Made by a program: the position numbers and the translations under genes. This document shows, piece by piece, positions 1 through 11,809 of a stretch of DNA of 64,000 nucleotides. Each line of letters opens with the position of its first letter. Positions within the stretch are counted from its first letter, which is position 1. Under the pieces are notes generated by a model that searched no databases, was not told the origin of the DNA, and saw nothing but the letters and a program-made list of their open reading frames with translations. Origin of the DNA: Perilla frutescens (Eukaryota; Streptophyta; Magnoliopsida; Lamiales; Lamiaceae); NCBI GenBank assembly GCA_026008535.1, contig BRKX01000012.1:28053848-28117847 (forward strand). Reading direction: 5' to 3'.

Positions 1-618
1 ATGTTTATATTTATAACCTTGATCTTCTTTGAAGTTAGAAAATCAAACTTACCACAGAAAGAGAACCAAGAAATCCAATCAGTTGTATGGTATCCAAATT
101 GAATCTGGTTGACTCTGTGCTCTATGTTTTTGTGCTGGAGACGTGAACTGAAATAAGTATCCAGCTGTCCCAGTTAAAATTGTCGACTTATCTCTGAACT
201 TTCGCATAGAGCGCAACACAAAATTACAGTACCAAAACTGACAATTATAGTATTAGCTAGATGGCTGTGGAAAATATTTCCTTAAAATTGCAATATCAAT
301 ATATTTCTAGTGTACTTGATTGACAAGTTGAGGAGGATGAATGTTGGAAAACCTTTTGAAGGAATAGTGAAACATATGCTTACTGTCAGGCACCGATCTT
401 TCTTTTTTCTTTAAAGTCTAAGCTGAAAAATGTTGAGTTGAGAGATGCCTTGTTGTAAAGTGAAATTCGTTCTTCAAAAGTCTAATATTGTCATCTATGA
501 CAATATTAGATTGCTCTTGTTCTTCTCAGTCATGTGTATAAATTGATTTCCCATAACTTTATCTTTTTGCTATTTTCTTAAGCTTTCAGAATTGAATTAT
601 TCTGTCGAATGATTTCAG
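1..618 (+). other. Intron of the PP2C gene
   Basis: No convincing coding exon is visible here. The stretch is T-rich and ends in a polypyrimidine tract and TTTCAG acceptor directly before the exon starting at 619. It is most simply intron of the PP2C gene, whose 5' exons lie outside the window. It contains one perfect hairpin (481-510). Confidence 0.6.
481..510. repeat. Perfect 14-bp inverted repeat
   Basis: The arms TCTAATATTGTCAT and ATGACAATATTAGA are exact reverse complements separated by 2 nt, so the transcript could form a tight hairpin. It lies in the presumed PP2C intron. No function is known to me; it may be chance or a relic of a small transposon end. Confidence 0.8.
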
Positions 619-2006
619 GAGGACTTTTGGAGGAATCCTACCAGGTCTATTGCTAAATCTTATGAGAGAACTGATGAAGCTATTCTGTCCCACAACCCCG
701 AACTCGGTAGAGGTGGGTCTACTGCTGTGACTGCGATTCTGATCGATGGTAGACACTTGTGGGTTGCCAATGTTGGAGATTCACGAGGAGTACTTTCCAG
801 GAGTGGTCAGGCTATACAAATGACTATTGATCACGAGCCCAACACCGAGCGGGGTAGCATTGAAAACAGAGGTGGATTTGTCTCGAACATGCCAGGTGAA
901 AATCCGTTATCGTGCCTCAAATATGCACCGTGATTACCAAATATGACTTGTCTGGTGTTTATTTTTCTAAATTTCCTTTAAACTCGACTACTTTACTTGA
1001 TTTGTCTTTCAAATATGCACCGTGATTATCAAATATGACTTGTCCGGTGTTATTTTTCTAAATTTTCTTTCCACTCAACCACTTCACTCTACTTGATTTG
1101 TTTTTCGCTGGCACTTTTGACAACAAATACTGAAGGAACATACATTTCTGCTATTTAGTGCGGTTTTTATTCGGTCTTATTGAAAATTGTGAATATTAAT
1201 CTGAGTTATTTAATTTTTGGTCATGTCCTAAAGTCTTTACCCGTGCTACTGTTTGTGGTAAAGTTGTCGGATGCTTTTTCTGAGGATATTTTTAATGTTA
1301 TTACAAAACAAATTATGCACGGGAGATTGTCTTTGGACCTGCCTTTATATTTGGCTTTATATCAACATCAAATTATAATATAGAAAAAGTAATATTTTTT
1401 TCCTAACTTTGTTTGACTCCTCTATAGTTTTGCTTGCACAATTAGAAATACTGATCAATTGAGTTCGTAATAGTGGAGTTGGACAACAATAATCTCTATG
1501 CATGTCTTACCATGATCCATTAACATTGCACTACGTGTTTATCAATATTTTGTGCCATGTTCTAAAACCTTTGGTGATATAGTAAAGTCGTAACACCATG
1601 CATGCTTAACCAGGAGACGTTGCAAGAGTAAATGGCCAATTGGCCGTTTCTCGTGCTTTTGGAGACAAGAACCTGAAGACACACTTGCGATCTGACCCTG
1701 ATATTACAGATGCTGAGATAGATGCTGAAACCGATCTCCTGATTCTTGCTAGTGACGGTGTATGGAAGGTTTAACTTCTCTGCTCGTCTATTGTCTTTTT
1801 TACTTTAAGCCCTCATGAATGGGTTGAATAACACACCATCTTTTCGCCTTCTTTCCCTGTAAAATACTCAGGTTATCTCTAATCAAGAGGCAGTCGACAT
1901 TGTGAAGAAGATTAAAGACCCCCAGAAGGCAGCGAAGCAACTAGTGGCCGAAGCATTGAACAGAGAGAGTAAGGACGACATCTCCTGCATTGTTGTACGC
2001 TTCTAG
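619..2006 (+). CDS. Protein phosphatase 2C, C-terminal part (3 exons)
   Basis: PP2C-type serine/threonine phosphatase, a metal-dependent enzyme that removes phosphate from Ser/Thr residues in plant signalling. Exons are 619-895, 1614-1768 and 1872-2006, with GT-AG borders and a TAG stop at 2004-2006; together they give 188 residues in one frame. Family motifs run in order: GRGGSTAVTAIL, VANVGDSRGVLSRSG, DHEP, GGFVSNMPGDV, VSRAFGD, ASDGVW and the C-terminal DDISCIVV. The Asp residues of GDSR, SDG and DDIS are those expected to bind Mg/Mn. The N-terminal part with the first metal Asp is absent because the window begins inside the gene. The sequence resembles the short, single-domain plant PP2Cs without a long N-terminal extension; I cannot assign the exact paralogue. 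No defect is seen. Confidence 0.93.
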
Positions 2007-3240
2007 CTGCTCGGGGTTTGTACATGATGCAACAATACCATCGACAGAAACTCAGCTCGAGTTCTGCTAGTCTTATGTCGCTGCCTCCTCGTCACGCCTC
2101 TGTACTATGAAGTATGTGAAAGCTGTTGCTACGTCGTTTACTATTGGTTGATTTCTTTCTGTGTAGATTTGCGCCATTTTTTTTTAAATTTTTTTTTTTT
2201 GTGTAATGTAATTTGCTTGCGAGACGTATAAATTGGGTTTTTGTTTACAGTAATATTTGTCTAATAATTGAAGTAGGGTGAAGTTTCCGTGTATACAAGA
2301 ACAAGATGCAGCCATTTTGCTGTGGAGATGAAGACATTTCTTTATCCTTCAAATTTATTGTATTTTTTTCTGGGAGTTGTAAACTATTGATTGAAGTTGA
2401 TGATAGTATGTTTTTAAATATTTATTATGAGTAGAAATACTTGATGCTAAAGGTTCAGTAATTAATACTTAACCTTCAATTAATTAAAAATATCAATACT
2501 TATTAAGGTTTTTTCTTTATATGTTAACAATTACAAAGTTAACAACGATACTGATATTAGAACTCATTCGTACGATGAATATATGATCCTCCATTCTTCA
2601 TTAATGTTTCTGATTATAAGTCTAATTTCTCTAAAATATGGAGATATATCATATATGTATAATTAGAGGCGGATCCAGAAATTTTTTGTAGGGGAGGGGG
2701 GGGGGGGTGAAATTGTTATATGACGGAGTCGGAATTTTTTTTAGGGGCGACACTAATATATGACAGAGTGACCAACTTTCGGGTTTATTTATACGGTTGA
2801 GACATAATATTATTTCACTAATGCACTATATATTTTTCTTATTCCAAGAGTTGACAACAGTCCACACTTTTAACCTTTTTTTTTTAATTATAATAATGTA
2901 AACTAATATGTAACATTCAAGAATCAGAACTTAAATATTCGTAGAACATTGATGTCATTTTATTACTATATTGAAGTTGATGATATGATGTTTAAATATT
3001 AGTAGAATATTGATGGTTGTTCTACATAAGCACCATAAATAAATAAAACAATGTGTATCCACGTATTATTTTGTGTGGTGATTCAACTTTTAGTAGTTGG
3101 AAAAATTTACTAAGGATATAATTATTATTATTATAAAAATGAAATGTTGATGGTAAAACTGTTATTAAATATAATTTGTAATATTATTGTTATAAGTTGT
3201 AAATATTGGGTATTAAGTATAATTTACACTAAATTAAATG
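2007..3240. other. PP2C 3' UTR and AT-rich intergenic DNA
   Basis: No coding sequence is recognised. The first few hundred bases are likely 3' UTR. A G-rich run at 2691-2707 lies beside a phrase (GAGGCGGATCCAG, 2666-2678) that looks like the edge of a decayed dispersed repeat. A phrase near 2393-2420 (GAAGTTGATGATA) recurs near 2973-2990, suggesting an old local duplication. Confidence 0.5.
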
Positions 3241-3245
3241 GTATT

Positions 3246-3903
3246 TGAAAAAACCGAAATCTCGATTTTAAAAGAGTTGTGATAAAAGTTGGGTCCAGAG
3301 TTGGAACAACTTTGTTTACGCAGCGGAAATTTAGAAATAGAACAACGGATTGAAATTTTCACGAGATTATATTTCTATAATCTCGCGAAATGCCTCAGGG
3401 CGAAATCTTTACTATATAGAATATGTGAATTACAAAAACACTACTAGAAAAACACTAACTAAAATATTAAGACACTTTATCTCTTTCTTCACAGAAAGTT
3501 GAGACTAAAGTTGTCTTAACCAAATCTAGTAGAAAATCTGCAGAATATAAAAACTCGATCTATAATCTGAATGTATATTTCTAAGACTCCGTAAAAACTA
3601 TATCTCAAGTACATAAATGACTCCTATATATATACTAAGCTAATTGCTTGCTCATTACTCTTGAAAGACACACATTTAACCGCTTCAATCCTAGATTCAT
3701 GCCGCCAAGCACGCAACTTCCCACCACTTTAGGAACTAACAAATCTTCAGCTTTTATCTCTTTAGAAGCGGTCAAAGACTCATGTTATCCATAATCTTTT
3801 CCTCTACTGCAAAATAACAAAGAATAAAGAAAGACAAAAACAAAAACAATTAAAAGGATTAAACCCTAAACCTAATCCAACGGATTCGGATTCGGTTTCA
3901 ACA
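3246..3903 (-). repeat. 3' LTR of the Sirevirus-like element
   Basis: Direct repeat of 11810-12473. On the plus strand it starts TGAAAAAACCG and ends GGTTTCAACA. It contains a telo-box-like AAACCCTAAACC motif near 3861-3872. The left flank is GTATT. Confidence 0.95.
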
Positions 3904-4130
3904 ATCTCCCCCTTTTTGTCTTTCTTCCCAAAACAACAACTTCTAAAAACTTGGTGAACAAAATTCAGTATCACATAACTTCTCCCCCTGAAATAGTAGA
4001 CAAAAAATACTTGCTCCCCCTGTCAAAACAACTTCAAGACACATGAAAACATAACTTCACAAGCCTGCATATTTAGATAAAAATATAATGTCACCAAAAC
4101 ATTTTAAGCAGACAGACCATAGGCATAAAA
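3904..4130 (-). other. Clustered polypurine tracts before the 3' LTR
   Basis: Read on the minus strand, several AGGGGGAG-like purine runs (plus-strand CTCCCCC at 3906-3912, 3982-3988 and 4014-4020) precede the 3' LTR. The one touching the LTR should prime plus-strand DNA synthesis. Multiple tracts in this position are a known Sirevirus trait. Confidence 0.75.
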
Positions 4131-4329
4131 AAAATGAGTTAAGTTTGTTCACCCATCGAAACAAAAAACAAACATAAAGAAATTATCTTTAACACATAAT
4201 CAACAAAAACTGCAACATGCTACAGTCCTTCACTCATCATCCTCATCATCCTCCTCCTTCTCTTCTTGCTCCTCATCCTCCTCTTGCTCTTCATCTTCAT
4301 CATCATCCGTCCTAGCTCGATCATCCGTC

Positions 4330-6165
4330 CTAGTTCGGCTTGTACCTTCTCCCCCCTTTTTGGGAAGAAAGGAGGCGTTGAAACATCCGCCTTTGCTTTT
4401 CTAGGATTTCAATCTGGGCAGTGAAGAGTTCCACTTGTTCCTGCAAAACAAGAACAGAAACATTGCAGTGGCCAGAAGAGAAGGATGCCGCTTGATCTGC
4501 ATCTATCCATGGAAGATCCACAACGCGTGAATTTGTGAAGAACATTTGTTGGACAGACTGAAGCATAAGCCTGGGAGAGAAGACATCTTTTTTCTGAGGT
4601 TTCAAGCCTTGATCAACTAACATGTTGAAGATGAGGGAAGGCAATACCAGCTTCTTGTTACTCTTAGACATAGCAATTTCAGCAATAGCACCAAACATAA
4701 GAGTGCCCAAATTGACCGGCTGCTTCTGGAATAGCTTAAACAGAAGAGAAACATGCTCAAGAGGAACGACTGTGGAGTTCGAGGTAGAAATCCAGTTACT
4801 CACAGAGATTTTATGCAAGGTTGAAAAAAGAGAGGTCAGAGCTGAAGCAACTCGATTTACTCGATCTCCATGCCAGGCTTCAGCTCTGCCCCCAGTTAGG
4901 AGATTTGCCATCCTAACTTCAATATCATCATCAATTTCTTCATTAACCTCAACAATATTTGGTAGTCCTAAAAACTTATTAATCCTAGAGGGAGTGATGG
5001 TAAACATGCTCCCCCTAACAAAGACTTTCCCAAACTTTTTGGAGGATGGATTACCAAAATCAGAAGATAAATTTGCATAAAAAAGACGAACGACTTCAGG
5101 AACATATGGACGAACATAAGATACACTACCCCAAACCCTTCTTTCCTTCAGAAAAGCAACCAAATTGTATTTGCCAAAAGACTTCACATCAACTGCCCTA
5201 TCGTTCCATATTTCACGGTTTTTGAAATAATCCCAATTTTGCTTTGCAATGGAAGAACAGAAAAGTTGGGAATCAAATTTAGTTACCTCCAACTCAGAAT
5301 CAGAAAGAGCAGCCTCAACATCAGGGTCCAGACATCTCTTGACTCGTTTTAAAGAACGACTCTTCTTCCCTTTGCCTTTTGGTGACGAGGAAGGCAACAC
5401 CTTTCGTTTGCCCTTTTTCGAAGCAGCAAGTTTGGCTTGAGTGTCAACAGGCTTGGCCTCATCTTCATCATGAGATTCTGCTGGGACACCTTCAGAAGCA
5501 TCTTCCGGTTCAGAAGTGATTTCGATAGGACCCTCAGGCGTAATTGAAAGATTACCCAAAGGATGAAGACGTTTCGAGCGGCAAGAAGGAGCAGCCAACT
5601 TCATAGACGAACACTTTTTCTTTGGAGTGTTTGTCGAAACAGCCTTTTCTGTTGCTTCCACGACTGGCTCCTGTTCAGCCTCAGAGAAAGGAACTTCAAT
5701 TGGTCCACCGTCGTAGGAGAAATCATCGGCGGAGGAGAATAGAGGGTCGAGAACCTCTTCAGCAAGGACATGAGTGTCCAGGGTAAAATTATCAAAAGCA
5801 GGCATAATTACCCCGTCAGGAGCAAGAATGATAGCTTGAGAGTTTTCACCATCAGGCACAGCCGCTGTTGACTGGAGTTGTAGTGGAGATGGAGCAGGAA
5901 GAGAGAGGGCTTTTGATTGTACTTCAGAACAGCTACCAATTTCTGGTGAAATTTCCATCGGAGCATTGCCACGGGAGGGAGAGAGTATCTTTGGTTGAAT
6001 TAAAAGGGTTGATTCTGGGGTGAGAAATCTGAAAGGAGAAGAGAGTAAGGGTTTTGGTGAAGAGATGACCGGATGCGGTGGAAAAATAGAGAGCTGCCGG
6101 AGATATGCTGAGGATTCCGGATCCCTCAACAGCTCTTGGATTTGCCTTAGTTTTTCTGGATTCAT
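4330..6165 (-). CDS. Envelope-position ORF (ORF3) of the Sirevirus-like element
   Basis: An uninterrupted 611-residue ORF between RNase H and the 3' LTR, where Sireviruses carry a third ORF of unknown function. I chose the start at 6165 (MNPEKLRQIQ) because the in-frame sequence upstream is hydrophobic, untidy and unlike the rest. Residues 1-260 are Ser/Pro/Glu-rich and look disordered, followed by a basic stretch near residues 240-280. Residues about 290-420 hold a globular part with blocks such as VRPYVPEVVRLFY and ITPSRINKFLGLP. The C-terminus is a likely coiled coil (LQEQVELFTAQIEILEKQ). This resembles the 'putative plant transposon protein' type rather than a proven envelope; no clear signal peptide or transmembrane anchor is seen in the chosen model. 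A frame break at 4351-4360 may remove an acidic tail. Confidence 0.75.
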   Translation of the reverse strand: MNPEKLRQIQELLRDPESSAYLRQLSIFPPHPVISSPKPLLSSPFRFLTPESTLLIQPKILSPSRGNAPMEISPEIGSCSEVQSKALSLPAPSPLQLQSTAAVPDGENSQAIILAPDGVIMPAFDNFTLDTHVLAEEVLDPLFSSADDFSYDGGPIEVPFSEAEQEPVVEATEKAVSTNTPKKKCSSMKLAAPSCRSKRLHPLGNLSITPEGPIEITSEPEDASEGVPAESHDEDEAKPVDTQAKLAASKKGKRKVLPSSSPKGKGKKSRSLKRVKRCLDPDVEAALSDSELEVTKFDSQLFCSSIAKQNWDYFKNREIWNDRAVDVKSFGKYNLVAFLKERRVWGSVSYVRPYVPEVVRLFYANLSSDFGNPSSKKFGKVFVRGSMFTITPSRINKFLGLPNIVEVNEEIDDDIEVRMANLLTGGRAEAWHGDRVNRVASALTSLFSTLHKISVSNWISTSNSTVVPLEHVSLLFKLFQKQPVNLGTLMFGAIAEIAMSKSNKKLVLPSLIFNMLVDQGLKPQKKDVFSPRLMLQSVQQMFFTNSRVVDLPWIDADQAASFSSGHCNVSVLVLQEQVELFTAQIEILEKQRRMFQRLLSSQKGGRRYKPN

Positions 6166-6709
6166 GGTATAGAATGGTAAAAGTTTTGATGAGGGAGACG
6201 AAAGGGTGAAAGCGAAAAACTGAAAAAGAACAAAAGACTTGATAGAAGAAGAATGAAAGTGAGTGTGAGGAATATATAAACAAAATTGATAGATATGAAC
6301 GATTCGCCACAAAAAAATAGGAGTCAAAATCATTAAAGATATAGTCAAAATGAGATATTAAAGGATAGAGAAGATACACTTCCAGATACATTCAACTGAC
6401 TTTCAAAATTTTTCCGGTTTTTTTTTTAATAAAAATATCCAACTATTGTCACCAAAAATTTACTCATCAGCGAACTTTTGATACATCATAGAAAACTTAT
6501 TAAAAAGAGAAACAGATGATGAATAGATGAATAACCAAAAGAATCTTATAAAAATCATTTATCTAAGATCTTTGATTTAGTTATATGATTTTATAAGAAC
6601 AATCATGGTTTCGCCTAAAAATAGGCTTTTTCATCCTCGAATCTGCTCAACTTCACAGTTAACTATGATATACCAAAAGTTGTGACAACAGTTGGGCCAA
6701 CAAACGGTA
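6166..6709 (-). other. Spacer between RNase H and ORF3
   Basis: Non-coding, AT-rich internal sequence of the Sirevirus-like element. No feature is recognised apart from ordinary leader-like sequence upstream of ORF3. Confidence 0.6.
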
Positions 6710-9700
6710 TCACATCATACATAAGCCAAGAGATTTCCTCAAAATTGAGAATCTCTCATAGCTTAAAGCTTTTGTAAATAAATCAGCCAGTTGATTATCT
6801 GTACTAATATACTCTAACTTTAATAACTTCTTTTCAACTAAATCCCTAATAAAATGATACCTTAAATGAATGTGCTTGGATTTGGAGTGATGAACGGGGT
6901 TGTTTGCAAGGTTGATGACACTTGTATTATCACAGAGCATCACCAAGGAATTGCTTTCCAGGCCATAATCATCCAGCATCGATTTCAGCCATATCAATTG
7001 AGTAGAACAGCTCCCGGCAGCCACATATTCCGACTCGGCAGTTGACAGCGAAATACAGTTTTGCTTTTTGCTGTGCCAAGATATGAGGTTGTTGCCAAGG
7101 TAACAACAGCCACCACTTGTGCTTCTCCGATCATCAATTTCACCAGCCCAGTCGGCATCACTGTATCCAACAAGATCTGTGGTTGTGTCTTTTGTGAACC
7201 AAAGTCCCAGTTCACAAGTACCAGCAACGTATCGAATGATCATCTTTACTACTTTTAGATGCTCCTCCTTTGGGCATGACTGGAAACGAGCACATGCACA
7301 GACACTGTACATGATATCTGGCCGGCTTGCGGTCAGGTACAGAAGACTTCCGATCATCGATCTGTATAAAGTTGGGTCAACTTCAGGCCTAACTGCATCT
7401 TTCGAAAGTTTCTCAGTTGTTCTCATAGGGGTTCTCATATGCTTTGCAGTTTCTAATCCAAACTTCTTCACAAGATTCTTTGCATATTTCGTCTGAGAGA
7501 CGAACACTCCACTTTCTTTTTGCTTGACTTGAAGACCGAGGAAGTTGCTAAGTTCCCCAACCATACTCATCTCGAAAGAGGTAGACATGGCTTCCACGAA
7601 TTCTTTCAAGGCTTTCTCACTTGTTGACCCAAATACTATGTCATCGACATAGATTTGAGCTATCGTTAGAAAGTTGTTCTCCCTTTTTAGAAAGAGTGTC
7701 CTGTCCGCGTGTCCCCTATAAAAATCAAAATCAAGCAAAAATTCGGTTAACCGACTATACCAAGCTCTAGGAGCTTGCTTTAGTCCATAAAGGGCCTTGT
7801 GTAGCTTGTACACATGATCGGGCTTTGTTGGATCTTCAAATCCTTTGGGCTGTTCCACATACGCCTCCTCTTCTAAAACTCCATTGAGAAAAGCTGCCTT
7901 AACATCCATCTGGTGAAGAGTGATGTTGAGATAACATGCAATAGCAAATAAAAGCCTAATCGACTCTATTTGTGCAATCGGAGCAAAAGTTTCATCATAG
8001 TTTATGCCTTCTACCTGAGTATATCCTTGGGCAACTAAGCGAGCCTTATTTCTAATGATATTCTCAAATTCATCAGTTTTATTTTTGAATATCCACTTAG
8101 TTCCAATAACATTTACTCCAGAAGGTCTGGGCACAAGTGTCCAAACTTTGTTCCTCACGAATTCAAGTAACTCGGCTTGCATTGCACTAATCCAAAATTC
8201 ATCCTTCAAGGCTTCAGCAGCATTCTTAGGTTCAATCATGGACAAAAACACAACCGTGCCAACTTCATGTATAACGCATGATAAACATATCATCCTTACA
8301 ATTTTCTTGTAGTTGGCAATTGCTTTCCCTCGTGTTCGGACCCCTTCGTGAACATCTCCAATGACTTGATCAATTGGATGATCTTTTCGAATTCTCTTTG
8401 GAGGATCTCTTCGAACACTACTTTGAATTTCTGCTGGGATTTCTAAATCGTCAGACTCAGATTCAGATTTATCAGGAGGTGTGTCCGAAGTGGGCTCAAC
8501 TTCAGGGTCAACTTTTTCTGCTACTGTAGTACTTGTACTTCCCTGTATCTCAATTACATCGTCAGTATCATCAGTAGGAGTATACAAACTAGCCATATCA
8601 TCAAACCTTACATTTACACTCTCCATTACAGTTTTGGTCCTGAGGTTATACACACGATAAGCATGACTGTTGAGAGAGTAACCAATAAACACACCTTTGT
8701 CGCTTTTAGGGTCAAACTTGTAAAGATAGTCCCTATCATTCAAAATATAACAAACACAACCAAATACATATAGATATTTAAGGTTGGGTTTTTTACCATT
8801 TAGAATCTCATATGACGTCATGGTGGTTCCGGTTCTTAGGTTAACTCGGTTACTTACATGACATGCAGTGTTTAAAGCTTCAGCCCAAAACCGTTTGGCC
8901 AACTTCTTTGAATGCAGCATCACAGTTGCCATCTCTTGTAGGGTTCTATTCTTTCGCTCGGCCACACCATTTTGCTAGGGTGTCTTTGGAGATGAGTACT
9001 CATGATGGATTTCTTCTTTCGTGCAGAAGTTGAGGAGTTGAATATTCTCAAACTCCCTCCCATAATCTGATCTTAGTCTCTTGATACAAGCGTGGTAAAA
9101 TTTTTTTATCGTAGCATACAACTCCAAGAAGGAATCATATGTTTCACCCTTATTTCTCAAAAATTTTACCCAAGTATACCTGGATAGATCATCTACAATC
9201 ACAAAGGAATACCATTTACCTCCAAGGCTTTCAACTTCAGCTGGTCCTATAAGATCCATATGAAGGAGTTCGAAGCAGCTTTGAGTTGAGAAAGGTCTCT
9301 CAGCAGTTGTCACAACAGGGTGTGACGCTTTGACTTGTTTTCCTTTTTGACAATCTCCACAAAGACTAGGACTTGCAATGTTCAACTTGGGAATTCCTAG
9401 GACAGCATTTAGTCTTTGGAGATTCTTCATATTACGAAAGTTGGTGTGTCCTAATTTTTGATGCCAAAGCTGTACTTCATTTATCTGTGCACTCAGACAA
9501 CTATTTCGGTTAGTCTCATAGATATTATTGGAAGACCTTACCCCTGAGATCACATGATTTCTGTTGCTGTCCATCACAGTGCACCTTTCTTAATCAAAGA
9601 TGACACTGAAGTTGTCATCACATAGTTGACTAATGCTAATGAGATTTCCAGTCAGCTCTTCAACATGTGATACATTGGCCAGCTTTGGAAGTCCAGGACT

Positions 9701-11750
9701 GTCCAAGGTTCCTCGTCCAACAATCTTGCCATTTGACCCTCCTCCAAAAGTTACTTTACTGCCATTGATTCTTTGATAGTTTGATAGATAACATCTGGAG
9801 CCTGTCATGTGACGTGAGCATCCACTATCAAAGTACCATGTGGTCGAGTCATTATCTGTCGACGCAGTGAAGATCACTTGGCAGGTAACAGTGGTAGTAA
9901 CTTTGGGTCTCCATACCAGTTTCTTGGACTTGTCACCCTTACTTGTAAGAATGGGTTTTGATGCTTGCTTCCTCAGATGCGACTCCTTTTGTTGTTCCTG
10001 TATGAGCCTGTGACAGAAGGGTTTAATGTGTCCAGGAAGAAAATAATAATGACAAATGTACCTCCTACGTTTCCTTTTTACTGACGAAGTGGAAGGAACT
10101 TCCTTGGCTTTTACAAATGGTTTTCCATGGGTGGACAAGATCCGAGTGAAGGCTGATCTTGCACTTGTATCATATCCAAGGCCATGTGAAGTTACCTAAG
10201 TTTGTGATAGAACTTCATCGAGTTTTGAGGTTCCGGTGTTGAGTCTTTTGAAGGTCTCATCTGCATGATTGAGTTTAATCCTCATATTGTCTAACTCAGC
10301 ATCCTTCTTTGTCAGCATGACTTCCAGTTTTTGTAGTGAGGTCTTTTGCATAGAAACTTCCTCTTTTAGTGACTCCACCACTTTGCACTGTTTAGACCAC
10401 TTGATATACAGTTCTTTGTACAATTCCTGCATCTTTATCAGTAATTCCAGAGTTTCTTCTTCCGAAACTTCTTCCGCTTCATCTGCAGTGGTCACAACAG
10501 TGTTAAAACAGAAAAGTGTCTTATAATAAGATTCATCATACCTATCTGAAGTTATCACAACTTCAGTGTGGTTTGACTCATTCTCTTCAACACATACTGC
10601 AGTTAAGGCAGCATGCTCAGTTGGTGGATCGTTTGGAATCTCTTCTACATAAATTCCAGAGGTGTCTAGCTCGCTGTCACTAAAGGATAGGAAATTGACA
10701 TGTTTTCCCAGTTTGTGGAACGTATTGGGACACTCATTTGTAAAGTGCCCAAAGCCCTTGCATTCATAACATTGAACCGTAGAGAAATCTGTCACTTCCT
10801 TTGGTTTGAAGTGTTCTGATGCAGCACGCCTCATGATTTTTGGTTCCTTTCCGGGTGAGATTAGTCTGTCATAGAGAACCAAAGATCCAGAGACATCATT
10901 TTGAGGCTTTCGCTATTCTCTACCTCCCACTTGCCGTTTCCCTTTGTTGGCTCGAATGAGAGAATTAAGTCTTCGGGTGAGAAGAGCATAATCTGGATCC
11001 TTTTCCGTGATTTCTTCAAGATCTTCATCTTCTTCTTCAACGTAAGCTGAAGTTGTCTTTGAAGTTGTCTTGGAAGTTGTCTCAACGGTCAAGGCGATTC
11101 CCTTCTTCTTCTGTCCACCTTTTTCATTTAGTTCCATCTCAAATGTTTTCAGATCATTCATCAATTTGGTGAAATCCAGAGCTCCAGTAGTTGTAGCCGT
11201 ATCAATTGCAACTACTTTCATGTCAAAGCGAGACGTTAGAGTCCTCAAAGCTTTTGATACTAACCTCTTATTAGTGATTGGATCACCCAAATCGTTGCAC
11301 TCGTTAGCAATCTCAAGTAGTTTGTTGCAATAGTCTCCAACGGTTTCATCATCCTCCATCTTCATGTTCTCAAACTTTGTGGTGAGAATCCGATGTCTCG
11401 ATTCTTTAATTCCAACATCACCTTCGCAATGTTGCTGGAGTATATCCCATGCTTCCTTGGCCGTTTCACAATTTCTAATGAGTTTGAACATTTGAACGTC
11501 TAGGAAGGATTGAATCGCGTTAAGCGCTTGTGGCTTCTTCATTTTGCTCTCTGGTCCATTCTGACGGTGGTGTGCGGCATGTATCTCCTTCAGTATCCAC
11601 GGTTTTGGGGTGTGTCCATCCTTTTTGAACCGCATTCCATGCTCTTGCATCAATCGACTTGATGCATGCTCTCATTCGAACTTTCCAAAAGGAATAGTTC
11701 ATGCCATCTAGAACTGGAGGTTTGTTGAACAACGGGTTCGTGCAATCCAT
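6710..11750 (-). pseudogene. gag-pol polyprotein, broken
   Basis: Copia gag-pol in one long frame from about 11520 to 6710; the first 230 bp of gag (11750-11520) are in another frame, showing a frameshift near 11520. In-frame stops lie at 10913-10915 (TAG), 10196-10198 (TAG), 9590-9592 (TAA) and 8975-8977 (TAG). Domains in order: UBN2-type gag, CCHC zinc knuckle (CYECKGFGHFTNEC, near 10750), aspartic protease (DSGCSRHMTG, near 9820), gag-pre-integrase (WHQKLGH and CGDCQKGK), integrase core, reverse transcriptase with YVDDIVFGS (near 7640), and RNase H (ADWAGEIDDRRSTSG). The stretch 8965-6710 (end of IN, RT and RH) is open for 751 codons. Function is copying element RNA into DNA and integrating it; this copy could move only with help in trans. 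Confidence 0.93.
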
Positions 11751-11793
11751 TGTGCTTATGAAAACAGGATCACCACTTAGTGTATCAAGCGTC

Positions 11794-11807
11794 TGCTCTC
11801 GATACCA
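11794..11807 (-). other. Primer binding site
   Basis: The minus strand reads TGGTATCGAGAGCA two bases inside the 5' LTR, close to the initiator-Met tRNA complement TGGTATCAGAGC, with one extra base. It primes minus-strand DNA synthesis in Copia elements. Confidence 0.85.
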
Positions 11808-11809
11808 AT

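Noticed and set aside
1180..1383. Plus-strand 67-codon ORF between PP2C exons
   Set aside because: It lies in an intron with good GT-AG borders on both sides and has no homology I recognise.
2666..2780. Possible MITE starting GAGGCGGATCCAG
   Set aside because: Only one end-like phrase is visible; no matching inverted end or target duplication was found.
4622..5080. Plus-strand ORF of 152 codons opposite ORF3
   Set aside because: It is the antisense shadow of the intact 611-residue ORF on the minus strand and has no recognisable domain.
5933..6391. Minus-strand 152-codon ORF with hydrophobic start, considered as a signal peptide or membrane protein for the envelope-position ORF
   Set aside because: It overlaps ORF3 in another frame and the upstream hydrophobic part reads as AT-rich leader translated by chance.
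6710..8965. Considered as an independent intact RT gene starting at 8965
   Set aside because: The supposed start is an internal Val/Met-like codon in the integrase QNG-V-AERKNRT motif; the same frame continues upstream beyond a stop.
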